Part shown: positions 1 to 12,500 of the stretch, piece after piece
How the letters are laid out: each line of letters starts with the position of its first letter
Position numbering within the stretch: the stretch's first letter is position 1
NCBI RefSeq assembly: GCF_932526225.1
Contig: NC_064034.1
Coordinates: 16,504,887-16,568,886, forward strand
DNA length: 64,000 nucleotides
DNA from: Nematostella vectensis
Lineage: Eukaryota > Cnidaria > Anthozoa > Actiniaria > Edwardsiidae
Direction of reading: 5' to 3'
Notes under the pieces: model-generated
The model's input: the letters and a program-made list of their open reading frames with translations, nothing else
What the model was told of the DNA's origin: nothing
Databases searched by the model: none
Program-made: the position numbers and the translations under genes

Positions 1-119
1 ACATGAAATGATCTCAAAGGCTTATCAAGTGGTGCTTCAAACTCACAACTTAAATTTGAATCAGTGAAGTTTACCCATCAAATAAGAGGTTCTTAAACAG
101 TATCACATTATCTAATTAC

Positions 120-2351
120 CTGGACTGGAGATAATAGAGACAGACCCATCAGATGCCCCACAAGCCAGCATCAGGCCATATTCATGGGGAGCCCAACAAA
201 TTGAGTTCACTGCAATTGAAGAAAACATTGAAAAATGCTTATGGTATGGTCACCAACCCCACAATAACCTAAAATTTCCTTTATTCATGTAAAAGAGATT
301 CCTGTAAATTTGATCTAAGATTCGCCATGCATACACAATGATGTAGCTGATTGTTACAGCACGCCAGGCCACTGAGAGGCCCAGCATGTGAACAGAACCA
401 GCAATTATTCTCACTCACTTCTGAAACCTGAACAACATAGAAAGTTTGTCAGGTGATGAGCTAGCGAGTCTTAAACATACAGTGTAACACATTCAGCAAA
501 GCCGCTTATATACAATAGGGGAGGAGCATATTTGAGCAATTACAGTATATACAAGCTATATCAACATGTTAAGATTTGACTTCTGGAACAGGTGGTCCTC
601 TTCATAATGATGTTGATGTTTTATAAAGACAATAAAAAAAGTGATTTTGTCATATATTAGGCTGTTGCTAAAACCAATCCAAGAAAAAGAAAGCCACGTC
701 AAGCTATATCTATGGCAAAAACATGCACATTTTACAGCATTCATAAAAAATCATGGTTTCCCCCTTTGTTTAACACTGTCCTATCCACAGAGCAAATTCA
801 ACATCTGTTGAGCCTTCAAACAACTGCAGCTTCATTTCTCTTTTAAACCTTTACCTGAAGAATCATGGTTACAAAACTCTTGTAGCTTCACCCATCCACT
901 GCTAGACTCTTTCCATATTATAACCTGGAAAGCAATGTTACATCTTTAAAAAACTGAAAGGTGTACTATGTATTGGACAAAAGGGTGCATATTTTACCTT
1001 TCTATCATAAGAACAGGATGCCAGTAGATTTCCAAACATGGGATGGGACCAGCTGACCTGCCAGACGGGACCGTCATGCCTGGAAAAAAACACGTGCAGG
1101 AAATAACCATGAGAGAAACACCAGGTATAGTAATGCTGATATATATCCCCTAATCATGCCATCACAATGCATGTTCAGTAGATGACAACAAATAAATGAT
1201 TATGGTAGCTGGGCAGATCCATAGTGCATAACAAGAGTTTACATTGTAAACCTACCCTCGTAAAGTAGCAACCAGTGTTTGTTGTTGTCCAGTTGTTTCA
1301 AATATCCTTATTGTCTTGTCTGATGAACAAGTGGCTAGCTTTTTACCATAGTAGTCCATCTGGGCATCATGCTTAAACACAATATACTAGGCATCAATAT
1401 TAGGTATAAATACACAAACAATAAGACAACTGGATCAACCACAACCAAAACCTTTTTTTCAGGGCAGAAATTTTATATGAAACATAGTTGTCCTAACATG
1501 CGAACTGCCAGCAAATTATGCACACTTGAAAAGAGTTAGTTATTCTTTGCATATCAACACATTTGGGATTGTATTTACGTCTGTTAATGAGTTATCCCTA
1601 ATGACGGTGCGTCTGTAAGAAGGGGGTTGATTGTAATCTTGGCAATAATCTCTGGCAATAACAAATCCACTATTGGGAGTACAGAGGAAAATTGCTTGGT
1701 CTTCACAAAGAAAAAGGTATTCAATTGCAAGAGAAATTTAAGGGCAGATTATATTCATTCCACTAAAATAGCAGTCACTTCCTGACAATCTTCAAGCAAA
1801 AACCTTACAAGTAGTGTCATATTCCAAACAAACATTAACAAATGATTAATATAATAATATAAACTATAGGTATAAATCACACTTTATGCAAGTATTCATA
1901 CGTGTCTGAGTCACAGCAGTGTGACAAGCACCGAAAAAAAAAACAATAAGAAAGTCAGCATTACCCTGGACAGCTATGGCAACTGAACACTAACCCATAG
2001 AAGTCTACCACACTCATTTTGCTATTTACTCACAAGAAAAAGCACATGACACACTTAAAAATTAAGGAGACAATAACAGATCGTGATAAGCAACTAACAA
2101 TCATAATTCACTCATTCTATCTAAGTTTCAACCAGTGTTACACGGCTTCACTTCAGGGTAACCTTAGGAATTGAGGGTCATACAACTCACCACCATGTCC
2201 TCATGTGAGGTATCCACTGTATTCAAAATGGTCACCTTCATAATAAAGTAGAAATGAATTACTGGTTAATTCCTGTACCGGGCAGAAGAATCGATCGCCT
2301 GAAAGGACTTAAAAATGCAAAGAGAATTGACAACAAATAGGCTCTCACCAT
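120..2351 (-). CDS. SEC13: SEC13, COPII coat / nucleoporin WD-repeat protein (partial, C-terminus off window)
   Basis: SEC13 is a WD40 beta-propeller shared by the COPII outer coat (with SEC31) and the Nup107-160 nuclear pore subcomplex. Six coding exons on the minus strand join in frame: 2349-2351 (ATG only), 2191-2235, 1256-1371, 998-1079, 855-924 and 120-209, all with GT donors and AG acceptors. Together they encode the first 135 residues. The N-terminus reads [16 protein letters not shown], followed by [18 protein letters not shown], then [26 protein letters not shown] and [18 protein letters not shown]. These match the start of human SEC13 almost residue for residue, covering about two and a half blades. 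An unusual point is the first coding exon carrying only the start codon. The remaining blades lie left of position 1. It is divergent to CENPL. Identification is confident; boundaries are hand-called. Confidence 0.95.
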
Positions 2352-2684
2352 TTTCGCCCAGTCGAAAATCCAAACGTGGCACTAGCCTCGACATCGGTAC
2401 CGGTACTTAGCGGCCACGCCTGGCTGACCCGACGGAACATTTCCCGACAAGTTTCCGATCACTAGAAAGAGCTCAAGAAAGTCTGTAAAGGCTTCCTAAA
2501 ATGAAATTGCTTGATTTATGATGCCTTAAAGTATTTGGTTTTAGCTTCATTCTAGCTAGTAAAATGAAAGCTATGCGAAAAAAGTATATGACTTTGTAAT
2601 TACCGAAAATATATTGAGCTGTAACATTTCAGTCAATAATCGTCCGTTAATTCGAAAACCGTTGCTTTCAGCGGTAGATTCAAA
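2352..2684. promoter_or_regulatory. Shared (bidirectional) promoter region of SEC13 and CENPL
   Basis: The start codons of SEC13 (minus) and CENPL (plus) are separated by 333 bp with no other gene between them, so both core promoters and 5' UTRs must lie here unless there are upstream non-coding exons. I see no clear TATA box at a sensible spacing. Transcription start sites cannot be placed from sequence alone. That this is a shared promoter is inference from geometry. Confidence 0.6.
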
Positions 2685-3824
2685 ATGGCCGGAAAAAGCG
2701 AGGAAGAAGTGTTCTCCACTGCTCGAAGAAAACGACTTTCTCTACTCAAGACTCCATTATCTGTTACAAGATACAGTCCTTATACAAAGACGCCAAGAAC
2801 TGGACGTTCAACGATATTACCCAAGCACTGTGCCCGTGAAAATGTTGAAGTATTTACACCGAACGCTTCAACATTTGTAAACAACCATCTATCGGACCAG
2901 CTGAAAACACCTCTAAGGAATGGGGAAGTCTGTGAAATCACAAACGAAATCACCTCAATAGTCAGGAAAACATGGAGGGTCCATTGCTGTTCGCCTTTCC
3001 ACAAGCTTTGCTACAAAAACCTGAAACAATACGGCAAATTGCTTTCTTCTTCCTTACAAGCCGAAACGACCAAAGAAAGTAAATTTGTAGAGGAACACTT
3101 TTCGGGGAAACTTGTTGCCCGGTTCTCCGTTTTAAAGGACTTGGTTTTATACAACACAGACCCAAGAGGTCTTCAAATTGAGTTGGTGGATAACACTTCG
3201 AACTCAAAGATTGAGAAACGCCTGTCTCTATCAACAATCGTGCTATGTTCGATTGGGAGAGACATCGACGAGAACATGTCAGATGATGCATTCAAAACGC
3301 ATTTTGTGTCTTTACCAGTTTGCCTCGCCAAAGGAACCGTTGCGTTAACAAGATATGTGCTATCTTGGTTAGAGAGGCAGTTTGACTGCAGAATAACCCC
3401 GATGGTATTTTCCCCTTCAGAACTTTCTTGGTACTCATCTCTCTGGGCCGGTACCGTTCCCAAAGAGTCTGAACACCTTTTAGAACTTTGCTACAAAGTG
3501 CCAACAGGGATCCGAGGGTTAAGGCAAATTACCTTGTCCGTCAATGCTAGCGATGCCAGGGAACTTTGGGAATGCATGCATCCAAGTGACTCTGACATTT
3601 TTAATGAGGAGGAATCTGTCTTTTTCATGCATTCTCTAGAGAGCCATTTTTATCACCATTTTAAAATCAGTTTGGGCTCAATGTCGCTCTCACGTATTGC
3701 TAATTCACTTGTTTTTATTGGAGGTGAAGGTAGACTGAAAATTTTGCATGCAGGGTATGTTCGACATGTTTTACAACAAATTACACAGGCAGCAGCTGAG
3801 CGGGAAATCTTAGCAAGATTGTAG
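2685..3824 (+). CDS. CENPL: CENP-L, kinetochore CCAN subunit
   Basis: CENP-L pairs with CENP-N in the constitutive centromere-associated network, which binds CENP-A chromatin. This is a single uninterrupted 379-codon reading frame, slightly longer than human CENP-L (about 344 residues). The N-terminal 80 residues are basic and S/T-rich (likely disordered). The conserved part starts near residue 95 with WRVHCCSPFHKLCYKNLKQY, matching the human motif around W-x-LYSLTPLYKFSYSNLKEY. Other family blocks are FDCRITPMVFSPSELSW and, near the C-terminus, LESHFYHHFKISL followed by GRLKILHAGYVRHVL. The start chosen is the ATG giving MAGKSEEEV; an overlapping frame starting at 2614 is a shadow. The coding region has no intron in the window. 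An AATAAA lies about 70 bp after the stop. Confident. Confidence 0.93.
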   Translation: MAGKSEEEVFSTARRKRLSLLKTPLSVTRYSPYTKTPRTGRSTILPKHCARENVEVFTPNASTFVNNHLSDQLKTPLRNGEVCEITNEITSIVRKTWRVHCCSPFHKLCYKNLKQYGKLLSSSLQAETTKESKFVEEHFSGKLVARFSVLKDLVLYNTDPRGLQIELVDNTSNSKIEKRLSLSTIVLCSIGRDIDENMSDDAFKTHFVSLPVCLAKGTVALTRYVLSWLERQFDCRITPMVFSPSELSWYSSLWAGTVPKESEHLLELCYKVPTGIRGLRQITLSVNASDARELWECMHPSDSDIFNEEESVFFMHSLESHFYHHFKISLGSMSLSRIANSLVFIGGEGRLKILHAGYVRHVLQQITQAAAEREILARL

Positions 3825-3893
3825 ATTAATATTTTATTGTTTTTTATTCAGTGGAACCTAGTCTGTATAGTGTCACAATATTCTTGGTATAAC

Positions 3894-3899
3894 AATAAA
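3894..3899 (+). terminator. Poly(A) signal of CENPL
   Basis: AATAAA about 70 bp downstream of the CENPL stop codon in a T-rich 3' flank, a normal distance for a cleavage/polyadenylation signal. Confidence 0.6.
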
Positions 3900-3998
3900 A
3901 ATATTGTTCACCAGGTGTATAATATATCTCATTAAAACAATTTATATGAAAGTGAAGCAATCGTGTATTGTAGTTTGACCCATTTGAATTTTACAATG

Positions 3999-4345
3999 CA
4001 GTAAAAACCTAGTGATTTGAGAACCTATAAGGCAGAAATTTTGGATTTTATTAACCCAAAATATAAAAACCTACTAAGCCAAAAAAATTCAAAAGGTTCT
4101 TATATGATGGGTTACTCCATTAAAAATGAAACAAATTAAGGGGCTTTGAAATATAAATTTGCTAAACATTACAACCTACATACAGTAGGATATCTTGCAA
4201 ATGACTTCTACTGCTGATGAAGCAACATGGAAAACAAATTAAGAACCTAATAAGAATTTAATAGCCTTAATGAGTACCCTGAAATATAACAACCTGTTTT
4301 GCCAAACTTGAAAAAGACTAGGTTCTTACACACAAGTTTTTACTG
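3999..4345. mobile_element. MITE, family with CAGTAAAAACC termini (copy 1)
   Basis: A 347-bp AT-rich non-coding element with inverted ends: the left end starts CAGTAAAAACCTAG and the right end finishes AAGTTTTTACTG. A second element with the same termini occurs at 48,682-49,057, where it is flanked by TA on both sides. Short length, lack of coding capacity and shared inverted ends indicate a MITE, probably Tc1/mariner-like judging from the TA target. It lies between the convergent 3' ends of CENPL and the PDZ gene. Confidence 0.65.
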
Positions 4346-4354
4346 TTCTTTCAA

Positions 4355-4360
4355 TTTATT
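4355..4360 (-). terminator. Poly(A) signal of the HHD-PDZ gene
   Basis: AATAAA on the minus strand, about 125 bp past the stop codon of the PDZ-domain gene and directly beside the MITE end. Confidence 0.5.
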
Positions 4361-4483
4361 TCACAATAAATTGCTCCTACACAATTAAATTTACAACCTT
4401 ACAAACTACAGTGGTTAAATCTAGTTACTTCTATTTTGTCTAGTTACACGGGCATTAATTTAAATCCACAAACCAACAAAAAT

Positions 4484-7400
4484 CTATAATAAAAAATCCC
4501 ACTCTGTGTCAGAAGAAATATCCAGTTCACTTTCAAGTGCGTCATGCATGGCTCTAGCCCTCTTTGCCATAGCCTCTCCAATGACTGCCATCAAATCTCC
4601 TTTATCAGCCATTGCTCCAGGGTCACAGCTATTACCACAATCATCTGGCGACTCATACTTGTTTTCGACCTGTTTAAGTACCTGTCTGTTGAAATTCTTA
4701 ATCTCATCTAAAATTGAACCAGCCCTTGGCTGTGATTGAGTTGGCAGTTCAGTATTCACACTACCTTCGACTGGGTCATCAATTATATCGTTAAAACTAA
4801 GAGCCCTTCTTATATTAATGTCTCCTAAATGGCTATCATTACCTAATGCATTATAACTTGTGTAAGGTTCTCCTAGATGTGTTGAATTTAAGTGCATCAA
4901 ATAATTGCTTGATTGACTCCTTGAAGCTAAGGTTTTGTCTTGCATCACCAAACTTTCAGCTCTGTTTTCCTGTCTGTTGAAATTCTTAATCTCATCTAAA
5001 ATTGAACCAGCCCTTGGCTGTGATTGAGTTGGCAGTTCAGTATTCACACTACCTTCGACTGGGTCATCAATTATATCGTTAAAACTAAGAGCCTTTCTTA
5101 TATTAATGTCTCCTAAATGGCTATCATTACCTAATGCATTATAACTTGTGTAAGGTTCTCCTAGATGGGTTGAATTTAAGTGCATCAAATAATTGCTTGA
5201 TTGACTCCTTGAAGCTAAGGTTTTGTCTTGCATCACCAAACTTTCAGCTCTGTTTTCCTGTCTGTTGAAATTCTTAATCTCATCTAAAATTGAACCAGCC
5301 CTTGGCTGTGATTGAGTTGGCAGTTCAGTATTCACACTACCTTCAACTGGGTCATCAATTATATCGTTAAAACTAAGAGCCCTTCTTATATTAATGTCTC
5401 CTAAATGGCTATCATTACCTAATGCATTATAACTTGTGTAAGGTTCTCCTAGATGTGTTGAATTTAAGTGCGTAAAATCATTGCTTGATTGACTCCTTAA
5501 AGCTAAGGTTTTGGCTTGCATCACCAAACTTTCAGCTCTGTTTTCCATATTCTCATCAACTTCTAATGGCATACTCCTTGCTAGTACCCCAATATGTTCT
5601 CCGGAACAGGCAGTACTCCTGAGCTCCGCCCCCCTTTCTAGCACTCTATGTTCCGTTAATGGCTCAGCAGTGTATGGAGGTGGTGGGGAACTTGCTAAAG
5701 TCATAGTATGCAATGGAATTATTGATGGCGACTGTTGGGCCTGGGCAGCTATAGGCTGGATGCATGTGTCCCAGTATCCAGGGAGCTGTACAGGAGTGCT
5801 TGATAATGGCGGGCATCGTGCATATGGCCCCTGCCTTTGTTGATTTCTAACTGGCGTGCTGGGGAGAGCTTCACTTTGCAACCTTCTCTGAGCTGTGGAA
5901 AATAATATAATAAATTCAATGTACATACAGGTATTACAGCTTAATTTGGTAATTCAAAACCTCCATAACCAAAACATTTTTTTGGACCAAATGTTGTCCT
6001 TTATAATAAGTCAGCATTGTTAGCACAAATAACTTATGAAGAGGGTGTTTACTCACAAGATCTTTCAGAGCCCGGCTTTAGTGTGAGCTTTATGGGAGAA
6101 GCAGCAGTAATAATCAGCCGAACAATTTGAAAATGAGGCAATCCCTTGACAGCATTTCCATTTACCTTTAGAAAAAATATGTTTATATTATATCAAATAT
6201 ATTTACCCCGATCTCATTCCTTACCCAGCCCTGCAAAATCTGCAAGCAAGATCTACTTATACAAAATCTAATATACAAAAAATATAAGGGCTGATGCGGC
6301 TGAGAAGGGAGTGTGGGTGGGGGGGGGGGGTAGGATCTGATGGCTAACCACCCCCATTGTGTGTCCATTTTCTAGTTAATCCACCCATATTTTATTTACC
6401 CTGGATTCACGGATGAAATCTATTCAGATAATGGGATCATGTGGTTGATATGCATTTAGCAAAGACATTTCATATAATTTAATTACAAAAAATAAGATTG
6501 AAGATTCCTACTAGTCTGGTTTATGTCTGTTTATGTCATGTTTGATTGGTACTGTACCTGAAGGATAAAATCTCCTTTCCTTACACCTGCTCTTTCTGCA
6601 GGTGAGCCATCTTCCACTACGATGACATGGGGGTCACACCCATAGTCGACTCCTCTGGAACAATAGACGATAGGTAAATGTGACGCAAGTAACTGACAAC
6701 TACAAAACAACTACTTCCAGTTTTGGTCAGATAATGTGTACTCTCTCTGTGTTTTTACAGGCTTTTGGCATGTTAGTAGTAGTCAGTATTTGTACAGTAC
6801 CGCAAATTGTGGTTTTGTCACAACAACAATTCTTGAAGAATTGTATCTTCAAAACCAAGGGGGGCTAAGTCAAAGGTGCAAGAATGAGGCGGAACAAGAA
6901 CAGCGGAGGGGGAGGGGACGAGAGAGATTCTTCTCTCGTTGCGCTTCATTATGCTGACTGTGACATCCTGGGTACCTGAGGATGGAATAATTGCATAATA
7001 TTTTGTAAATGTGATATCTTTGAGACTTACCCTCTGATACTACAACCCAACCACCCATCACTATCAGTATGTACAACAACTTGCTTGCATCCTGGGGCAT
7101 GTCTACATGCAACAGCTGGTCCGACATCTGTGGGGGGATTTGACAGGGCACTGATGAGCCATAGCTTCACAACATTCGCAGACTTCACCAAGTTGACAAC
7201 ATCAAGCTTTATAGCACGTTCACAGCACACGTCATTCAACCTTAGGATACGATCACCCTTCTGCAGCCCGGCCCGCTCCGCTATAGACCATTCATCAACC
7301 TGCGATACAACGATTTCCATCTCTTTGAGTAATTCTCCTTGGATCTTAAACCCAAACCCAGTACGCCTAGATTTTCTCTCCAATATCACAACTCGGACAT

Positions 7401-7923
7401 TTCCCAGTTGGCCAAAAGTAGGTTCAACCATATCTTCACTGTTTGTTCCTGACGTTATTTGATGTTTTCTCGGATTCCCGTCTCTTTCAAACAATTTCCT
7501 CACTTGAGAAAATCTTTTCCCTTTAACCCCACCAATTCCGAGGATGCCGGACGTTTTCTTTCGTCTCTTACAGGGACTTGGTTGAGTATTCTCTTTCGAC
7601 ATCCCATTTCCTGTGGGACGTTTGCAAGTCTTCTGTTGCTGGTGTAAAACAAATTTACACATCGTACTGAACTCTGCTTGGCGACTCTTTGGTAATTCTT
7701 TCCTCATTTCTGACAAGATTTCGATCTTTCTAGAAGACCAAGCAATACACGAGAGTTTCGAACACATCTTCGAAACGCATCCATCTTGGCCGAAGTCTTT
7801 TAAAGCGCTTTTGAACATAGCATATTCGCATTTATCAAGAAGCTTTTTGCTTGTATTTTTCAAGTTTTCTATACCGTTTGGGAAATACTCTAATGACATG
7901 TTGTTGGTGTAACATCGATGCAC
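4484..7923 (-). CDS. Harmonin-like-domain + two-PDZ scaffold protein with 96-residue tandem repeats
   Basis: Four exons join in frame: 7031-7923, 6558-6654, 6057-6165 and 4484-5892, giving 835 residues. Residues about 20-90 (from KCEYAMFKSALKDF to AEFSTMCKFV) look like a harmonin homology domain, the helical module of harmonin, whirlin, delphilin and RTEL1. A basic linker follows. PDZ1 (about 180-260) has the loop TGFGFKIQG, with AERAGLQKGDRILRLND. PDZ2 crosses exons 1-3, with LGCSIRGG, AERAGVRKGDFILQ and VNGNAV. The last exon encodes an S/T/N-rich tail with three 96-residue repeats and an acidic end in WDFLL. PDZ proteins bind partner C-termini and organise membrane or cytoskeletal complexes. 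The layout recalls delphilin/whirlin relatives, but I cannot assign an ortholog and the tail is unfamiliar. The start could also be the internal ATG eight codons later (MSLEYFPNG). Confidence 0.85.
4682..5545 (-). repeat. Three near-identical 288-bp coding repeats
   Basis: Three head-to-tail copies of a 288-bp unit (96 codons) begin near 4682, 4970 and 5258. They differ by only a few bases. Each encodes a unit containing GSILDEIKNFNRQ, LNSTHLGEPYTSYNALGND and RALSFNDIIDDPVEGSVN. The length is a multiple of three, so the frame is kept. The near-identity implies very recent expansion or gene conversion, or possibly copy-number error in the assembly. Confidence 0.9.
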
Positions 7924-9586
7924 AGAAACACGCTTGAATGATCATAACGGTCAACTCGCATCAAAATTTGAACACGGACCACCATTTGTCCACAGGGAGC
8001 CCAAGAAATTAGTCGTAGGGTCGCTCGCTGTCGAATCTTCACTAAAATTTGAGCGCGAAGCAGCGAGGCTTGGGCAGATCGGTGTTTCTTCTCAGCCGTG
8101 TTTTTTTTCTGAATAAAACCGTAGTACATATGTGCAGTAGCCAGGTGTTTACCTTTAACTTGGAAATAGGGCGAAAAGCTCATTTCACAGTGGAGGGGGC
8201 AGGGATTCTCCAGAAAAGTAGACGGGGGTGATCGTCACATCTTTTAGGGTATAGAATTTCGACCAACTGCCATCCCTTGAAGGACTTTTTTCCCATTTTC
8301 CCATCTCTAAGGGTATAAAATCCGACTTACTGCTATTCCTAAGACGTTCTTTTCCGATTCTCTTATCTCTCAGGGTATAAAATCCGACCAATTGCTTTTC
8401 TTTCGATTTTGCCATCTCTTAGGGTTAAAAATTCCTTCGACCCAGCCAATTTGCTATCCTCAGGGGTGAGAATCTCTGTTGACCACACCCAAGGTGCCCT
8501 ACTTTAGGCTTTAAAATCGATTTTGCTGACTATCACCCCAGGTTGTTTTTATCGGAGTCCTTCCTTGAATTTTCTGGAAAATGGTCCATTCCAGGATAGT
8601 GGGTGTGATAACCTGATCAGGCATGTTCCTTGGATTGACTGAGGGGGGCTGTGCAGTCATAGGAATCATATGGGAGATAGCATTTGACAATCCTTCAATA
8701 AGAAATGATACACTTTTTGCCAGCCAAGGGGGGTGCATGCAAACCCCCCCCCCTCCCCCATGTACTCACCTGCTGATAACAGGCAGGCCATTCTAAACAT
8801 TTTAACTCAAACAGCCAAAGGAAAAGTCACTTGGAGTTCTTGTTTAATGTGGAATATAAAAAGGACTTAACTACACACTAATCTTTTTTTCAAAATGCAG
8901 TAGAGATCTTCCCTGAAAACCATTCCCTGTCCAGGATATTGAAAGAAAATGGTTAGGGCATTTAAAAAAAATCACACTTCAATAGAACTTGAACTGACAG
9001 TTTTTATAAACGTTTGAATGACTTTTTATTGTCCAACAATATTTCTTGTGGCATTTGAGCTACACTTACAATTCTTACTTGGAAATATTTTCTCTGTGCA
9101 CAGCATAGAAAACAAAATAAATACTCTCACAAACATGACCTCTAAGAAACTGCTGGAAGAGGCATCAGTAATTTAGGAAGCCTATCCTAGAAGGGAGGCA
9201 CACAGTAAAAATATGTAACGATAAACACTACCATCAACTTAGAATTGGTTGACTGACACATTATATTGTTTTCTCTTGCATTTTTAGCAAATTCTCTGTT
9301 TTGCTATGGTAGCTCCCATAAGAGAACAAACAACTTGTAATTGATCCACTTTACTAAACTTTTTCAAACCAAATAATCAAGCACTTATCTGCAAAGAGCA
9401 ATCATTTAAGTTGTAATGAGCCACAAACATGTATTCATGGCAAATGAAGCAAAAATAAAATTTTGCAATGTTCTTTGAATGGAGTTGATGTTTTATGTTG
9501 TGATCTTTATATATTCATTCATCGAAAAATATTTTACTGGTCTACTTGTATAATTACGATATCTTATTGTTGATTTTCTAGTCTGA
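7924..9586. other. Intergenic region between the PDZ gene and MED26
   Basis: No convincing gene. The first few hundred bases must contain the PDZ gene promoter and 5' UTR. 8,220-8,480 holds four degenerate copies of a roughly 60-80-bp unit with the core AGGGTATAAAATCCGAC; the same core occurs in the inverted-repeat element at 38.3-38.7 kb. 8,580-8,760 resembles the MITE at 49,653 (shared stretch near GCATTTGACAATCCT), ending in a C-run. 9,025-9,030 is a possible distal minus-strand AATAAA for MED26. Confidence 0.5.
8220..8480. repeat. Degenerate tandem repeat with TAGGGTATAAAATCCGAC core
   Basis: Four imperfect copies of a 60-80-bp unit, each with a TAGGGTATARAATYCGACC-like core followed by a pyrimidine-rich stretch. 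Related sequence lies inside the element at 38,306-38,734, so this is probably a fragment of a dispersed family. Confidence 0.5.
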
Positions 9587-12500
9587 CTACTCTAGCAAAA
9601 CATATGGCAAAATTTGGAGTGACCCTTCATTGGATGGCATGGTATCTGCCCAACTATACCACACACCATCATCGCTATAACGACCATTAACACCATCTGC
9701 TTCTTGGTCTAAATCCAATACTGGCTCTTTAGATTCAATAGCTTCATCATCAACTTTGTCTTCCTCTTCCTGAAGTAAATTTGTTTCCCTCTCAGGAACA
9801 TCAGAGCATGCATCAGCAACACATGAATCTTTAGGATCAGCAGTTTTTACATTTGAATCTGTGCAAGTGTTACCTGGGCAAGGCTCCGAGAGTGATAATT
9901 TGTTTTCTATTTCAACATCCTTTGAATTAGTCATGTTTTCTATTTCAACATCCTTTGAATTAGTCAATGTATTCTCTATATGATTCATATCACAACTTTT
10001 CTTAGCATTTTCATCTGCTGAACTGTTGCTAGAACCTGAATTGCTTTCAATATTACTGGTTTGGACTTTGTCAGTGTGACTAGACTCTTTTTTCTCTAAA
10101 GGTTCTACCGCTATTGTGGACTTTCCAGCATTAGCATCAAATTCATTTGAGTCATGAGTATGATTATTAGTTTCTTCCTTATTTAGTTTTTCGCATACTG
10201 CAGGCTCAACAGATAAGGCAACTTCAGATTTAGACTTATTTAATTCATTTGGTGACACCCTTGCAACCTTTGCAGCATTCTCACAAGGGCTTTGCCGGTC
10301 TTCTGTGGATGTATCACTATTTGGGCCACTCGCCTGCTGTGGAGCTGAGCAAATGGATGGCACGGGGGTGTTACATTGACTGCAATCTTGAGAAGCAAAT
10401 ATAATAGGAGAATTATCAGAGCCATATCCATCTCTCTTCCTTTTCAGCCCACGTTTCTTCCCCTCTAATATTCTAGGTTTGTCTGTCCTTTCAGAAAGTG
10501 AAGTTGTCCCAGTTTCACAAATAGCTCCATTAATTTGTGGAGATGAAATGCGACTACCATTCAATGGTGAATCAACACTTCTTGTAGTCTGAATATGGTT
10601 GATAACCAAAGATTGCCATTTTTTCACTAGCTTTTTAGCTCTTTTTGCCAGGCTCTCATTGTTAGTCTTTTTTCTCAATAAGTTGATGGTCTTTCCAATC
10701 CTTGTTGTCTGGAACAAAACAAAAAACACTTATTAAACTTTTCATAATATCATAATTTTATGTAGTTTAGAACATATAGAATATAACAATACTGATGCAC
10801 CCAGTGGTGGAAAAAGGTTCTTTGAAGAGGTAAGGTGGATGTTTTATAAAACATGTGGCATTCACAACTTGTGATCAGAAATTTTAAAGTGTTGAATTTA
10901 ACAATATATTTATTGCAAAACAATTCAAATAATGCAATAGTTAAACATTAATGTACAACATATTGGGGGCAAAAGGCAAAATTAAATACCCAAACTCAAT
11001 CTGCAACATTTACTAGAAGACATAAATTATAAAACTCAATCATGTAAGTGCACCAAACATTAAGTTCAATTTCTTTTTAGGTAGTGAGTAGAGGTGAAAA
11101 AATAGAAAGAAAATTTACAGGAAAGGAAAGTTATCACACTATATACAGTACAGGAAAGAAAAATTTAAAAAATATCTTTGCCTCCATTTATCAAAGTAAT
11201 GATAAAATAGAAAATCTCATACCAAACACGCAAGATTAAAATGCTCACACACCAAATAATCAAGGTGTCACTTCATAAAAAACTAAAACTGGCTTGAAGT
11301 TGTTCATCAAAGCATGACTTCCAAAGACATTTAGACATGTTGTTACACAAGGCTTCATCCAAATCTAAACAGTAAGCTGTACAGTGGAAATGCATATCAA
11401 GCTTTGTGAACACTGTTAGATTTTGTTAAAAAACTACTGAGTGATATAAAAGTAAGAGCACTTTCTTAGCTATGTGGAAAAATGCTTTCATGGTGAGGCA
11501 AATACCATGTAAGCTCTGCTTATGTCTATTATCTGCCTCAAAGAGAGGATGCTCAACAGATACAGCCCGGGATTTGCGTGAAGTGTGGGGGACTCCCAAG
11601 AGCACATGCAGTGGACGCAATGGCTGAAACATGTACAAATGAAGGCCAACAAAAAAACCAATTAAGCTATTCTAAAAGCGTGATGTGTCATTAAGGTATA
11701 TCAATGTTGTCCCTTTAAAGTTCAGCAAGGGGAAACGTTTCTGGCACATAAAAAGAGAGGCGCTCAAGGGAGGGACAACTAGGGTATTTACTATTATTTA
11801 TTAATTTCTATGATACGATATAATACCGATACGATTTCTTCATTTCTCGATCTGTACATATTATCTGATTATGATGAATAAAACCCATTGCAAACATTTT
11901 TTTCTTATGTAATAACTAAATTAATTATACAAAGAGTCAAGTATGACACATCTAATAGTGTCTTTATAACTGAAATCTCCGCACTGTCGCGTCTACTGGG
12001 ATATCTTCACTAAAAAAGCAAAACAAGCACGCACATGATCCAAATGATTTGTAACAGGAATTAAAGATATATGCACAAGTATACATGTAAGTATTGACAG
12101 CACTGAAGAATTAGAAACCAATCGATCAATTAGCAACCAATCGATTACAATCAATTAAAGGTCACAGATTTTCCTGCCACTGATTTCCGATAACAATCAA
12201 ATAATTGCCATCAATTATTATCCAAAGTTATTGATTACTAACGATCATCAGATACATCAATTAATTACGCCGGGATAGAGAGGGCTTATTTGAAGATGTT
12301 ATAAACTAGTGTGTTTATTTACTTGAAACAAGAACAACTGAAATTCTTGAAAACATGTATGCTTTCATGTCATATGCAATAGTTTTGTGAAGTAAAAATT
12401 GCAAATAGCATATTGTGTATGGGATGTTGCCCCAGCCAACTAACCACAAGAGATATACACAATAGAATAGGGCGGTGGCTGAGAGTTTTCTAATGTTAAT

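Noticed and set aside
2614-2880. 88-codon frame overlapping the start of CENPL
   Set aside because: Overlaps CENPL in another frame and has no family features; CENPL homology decides the frame.
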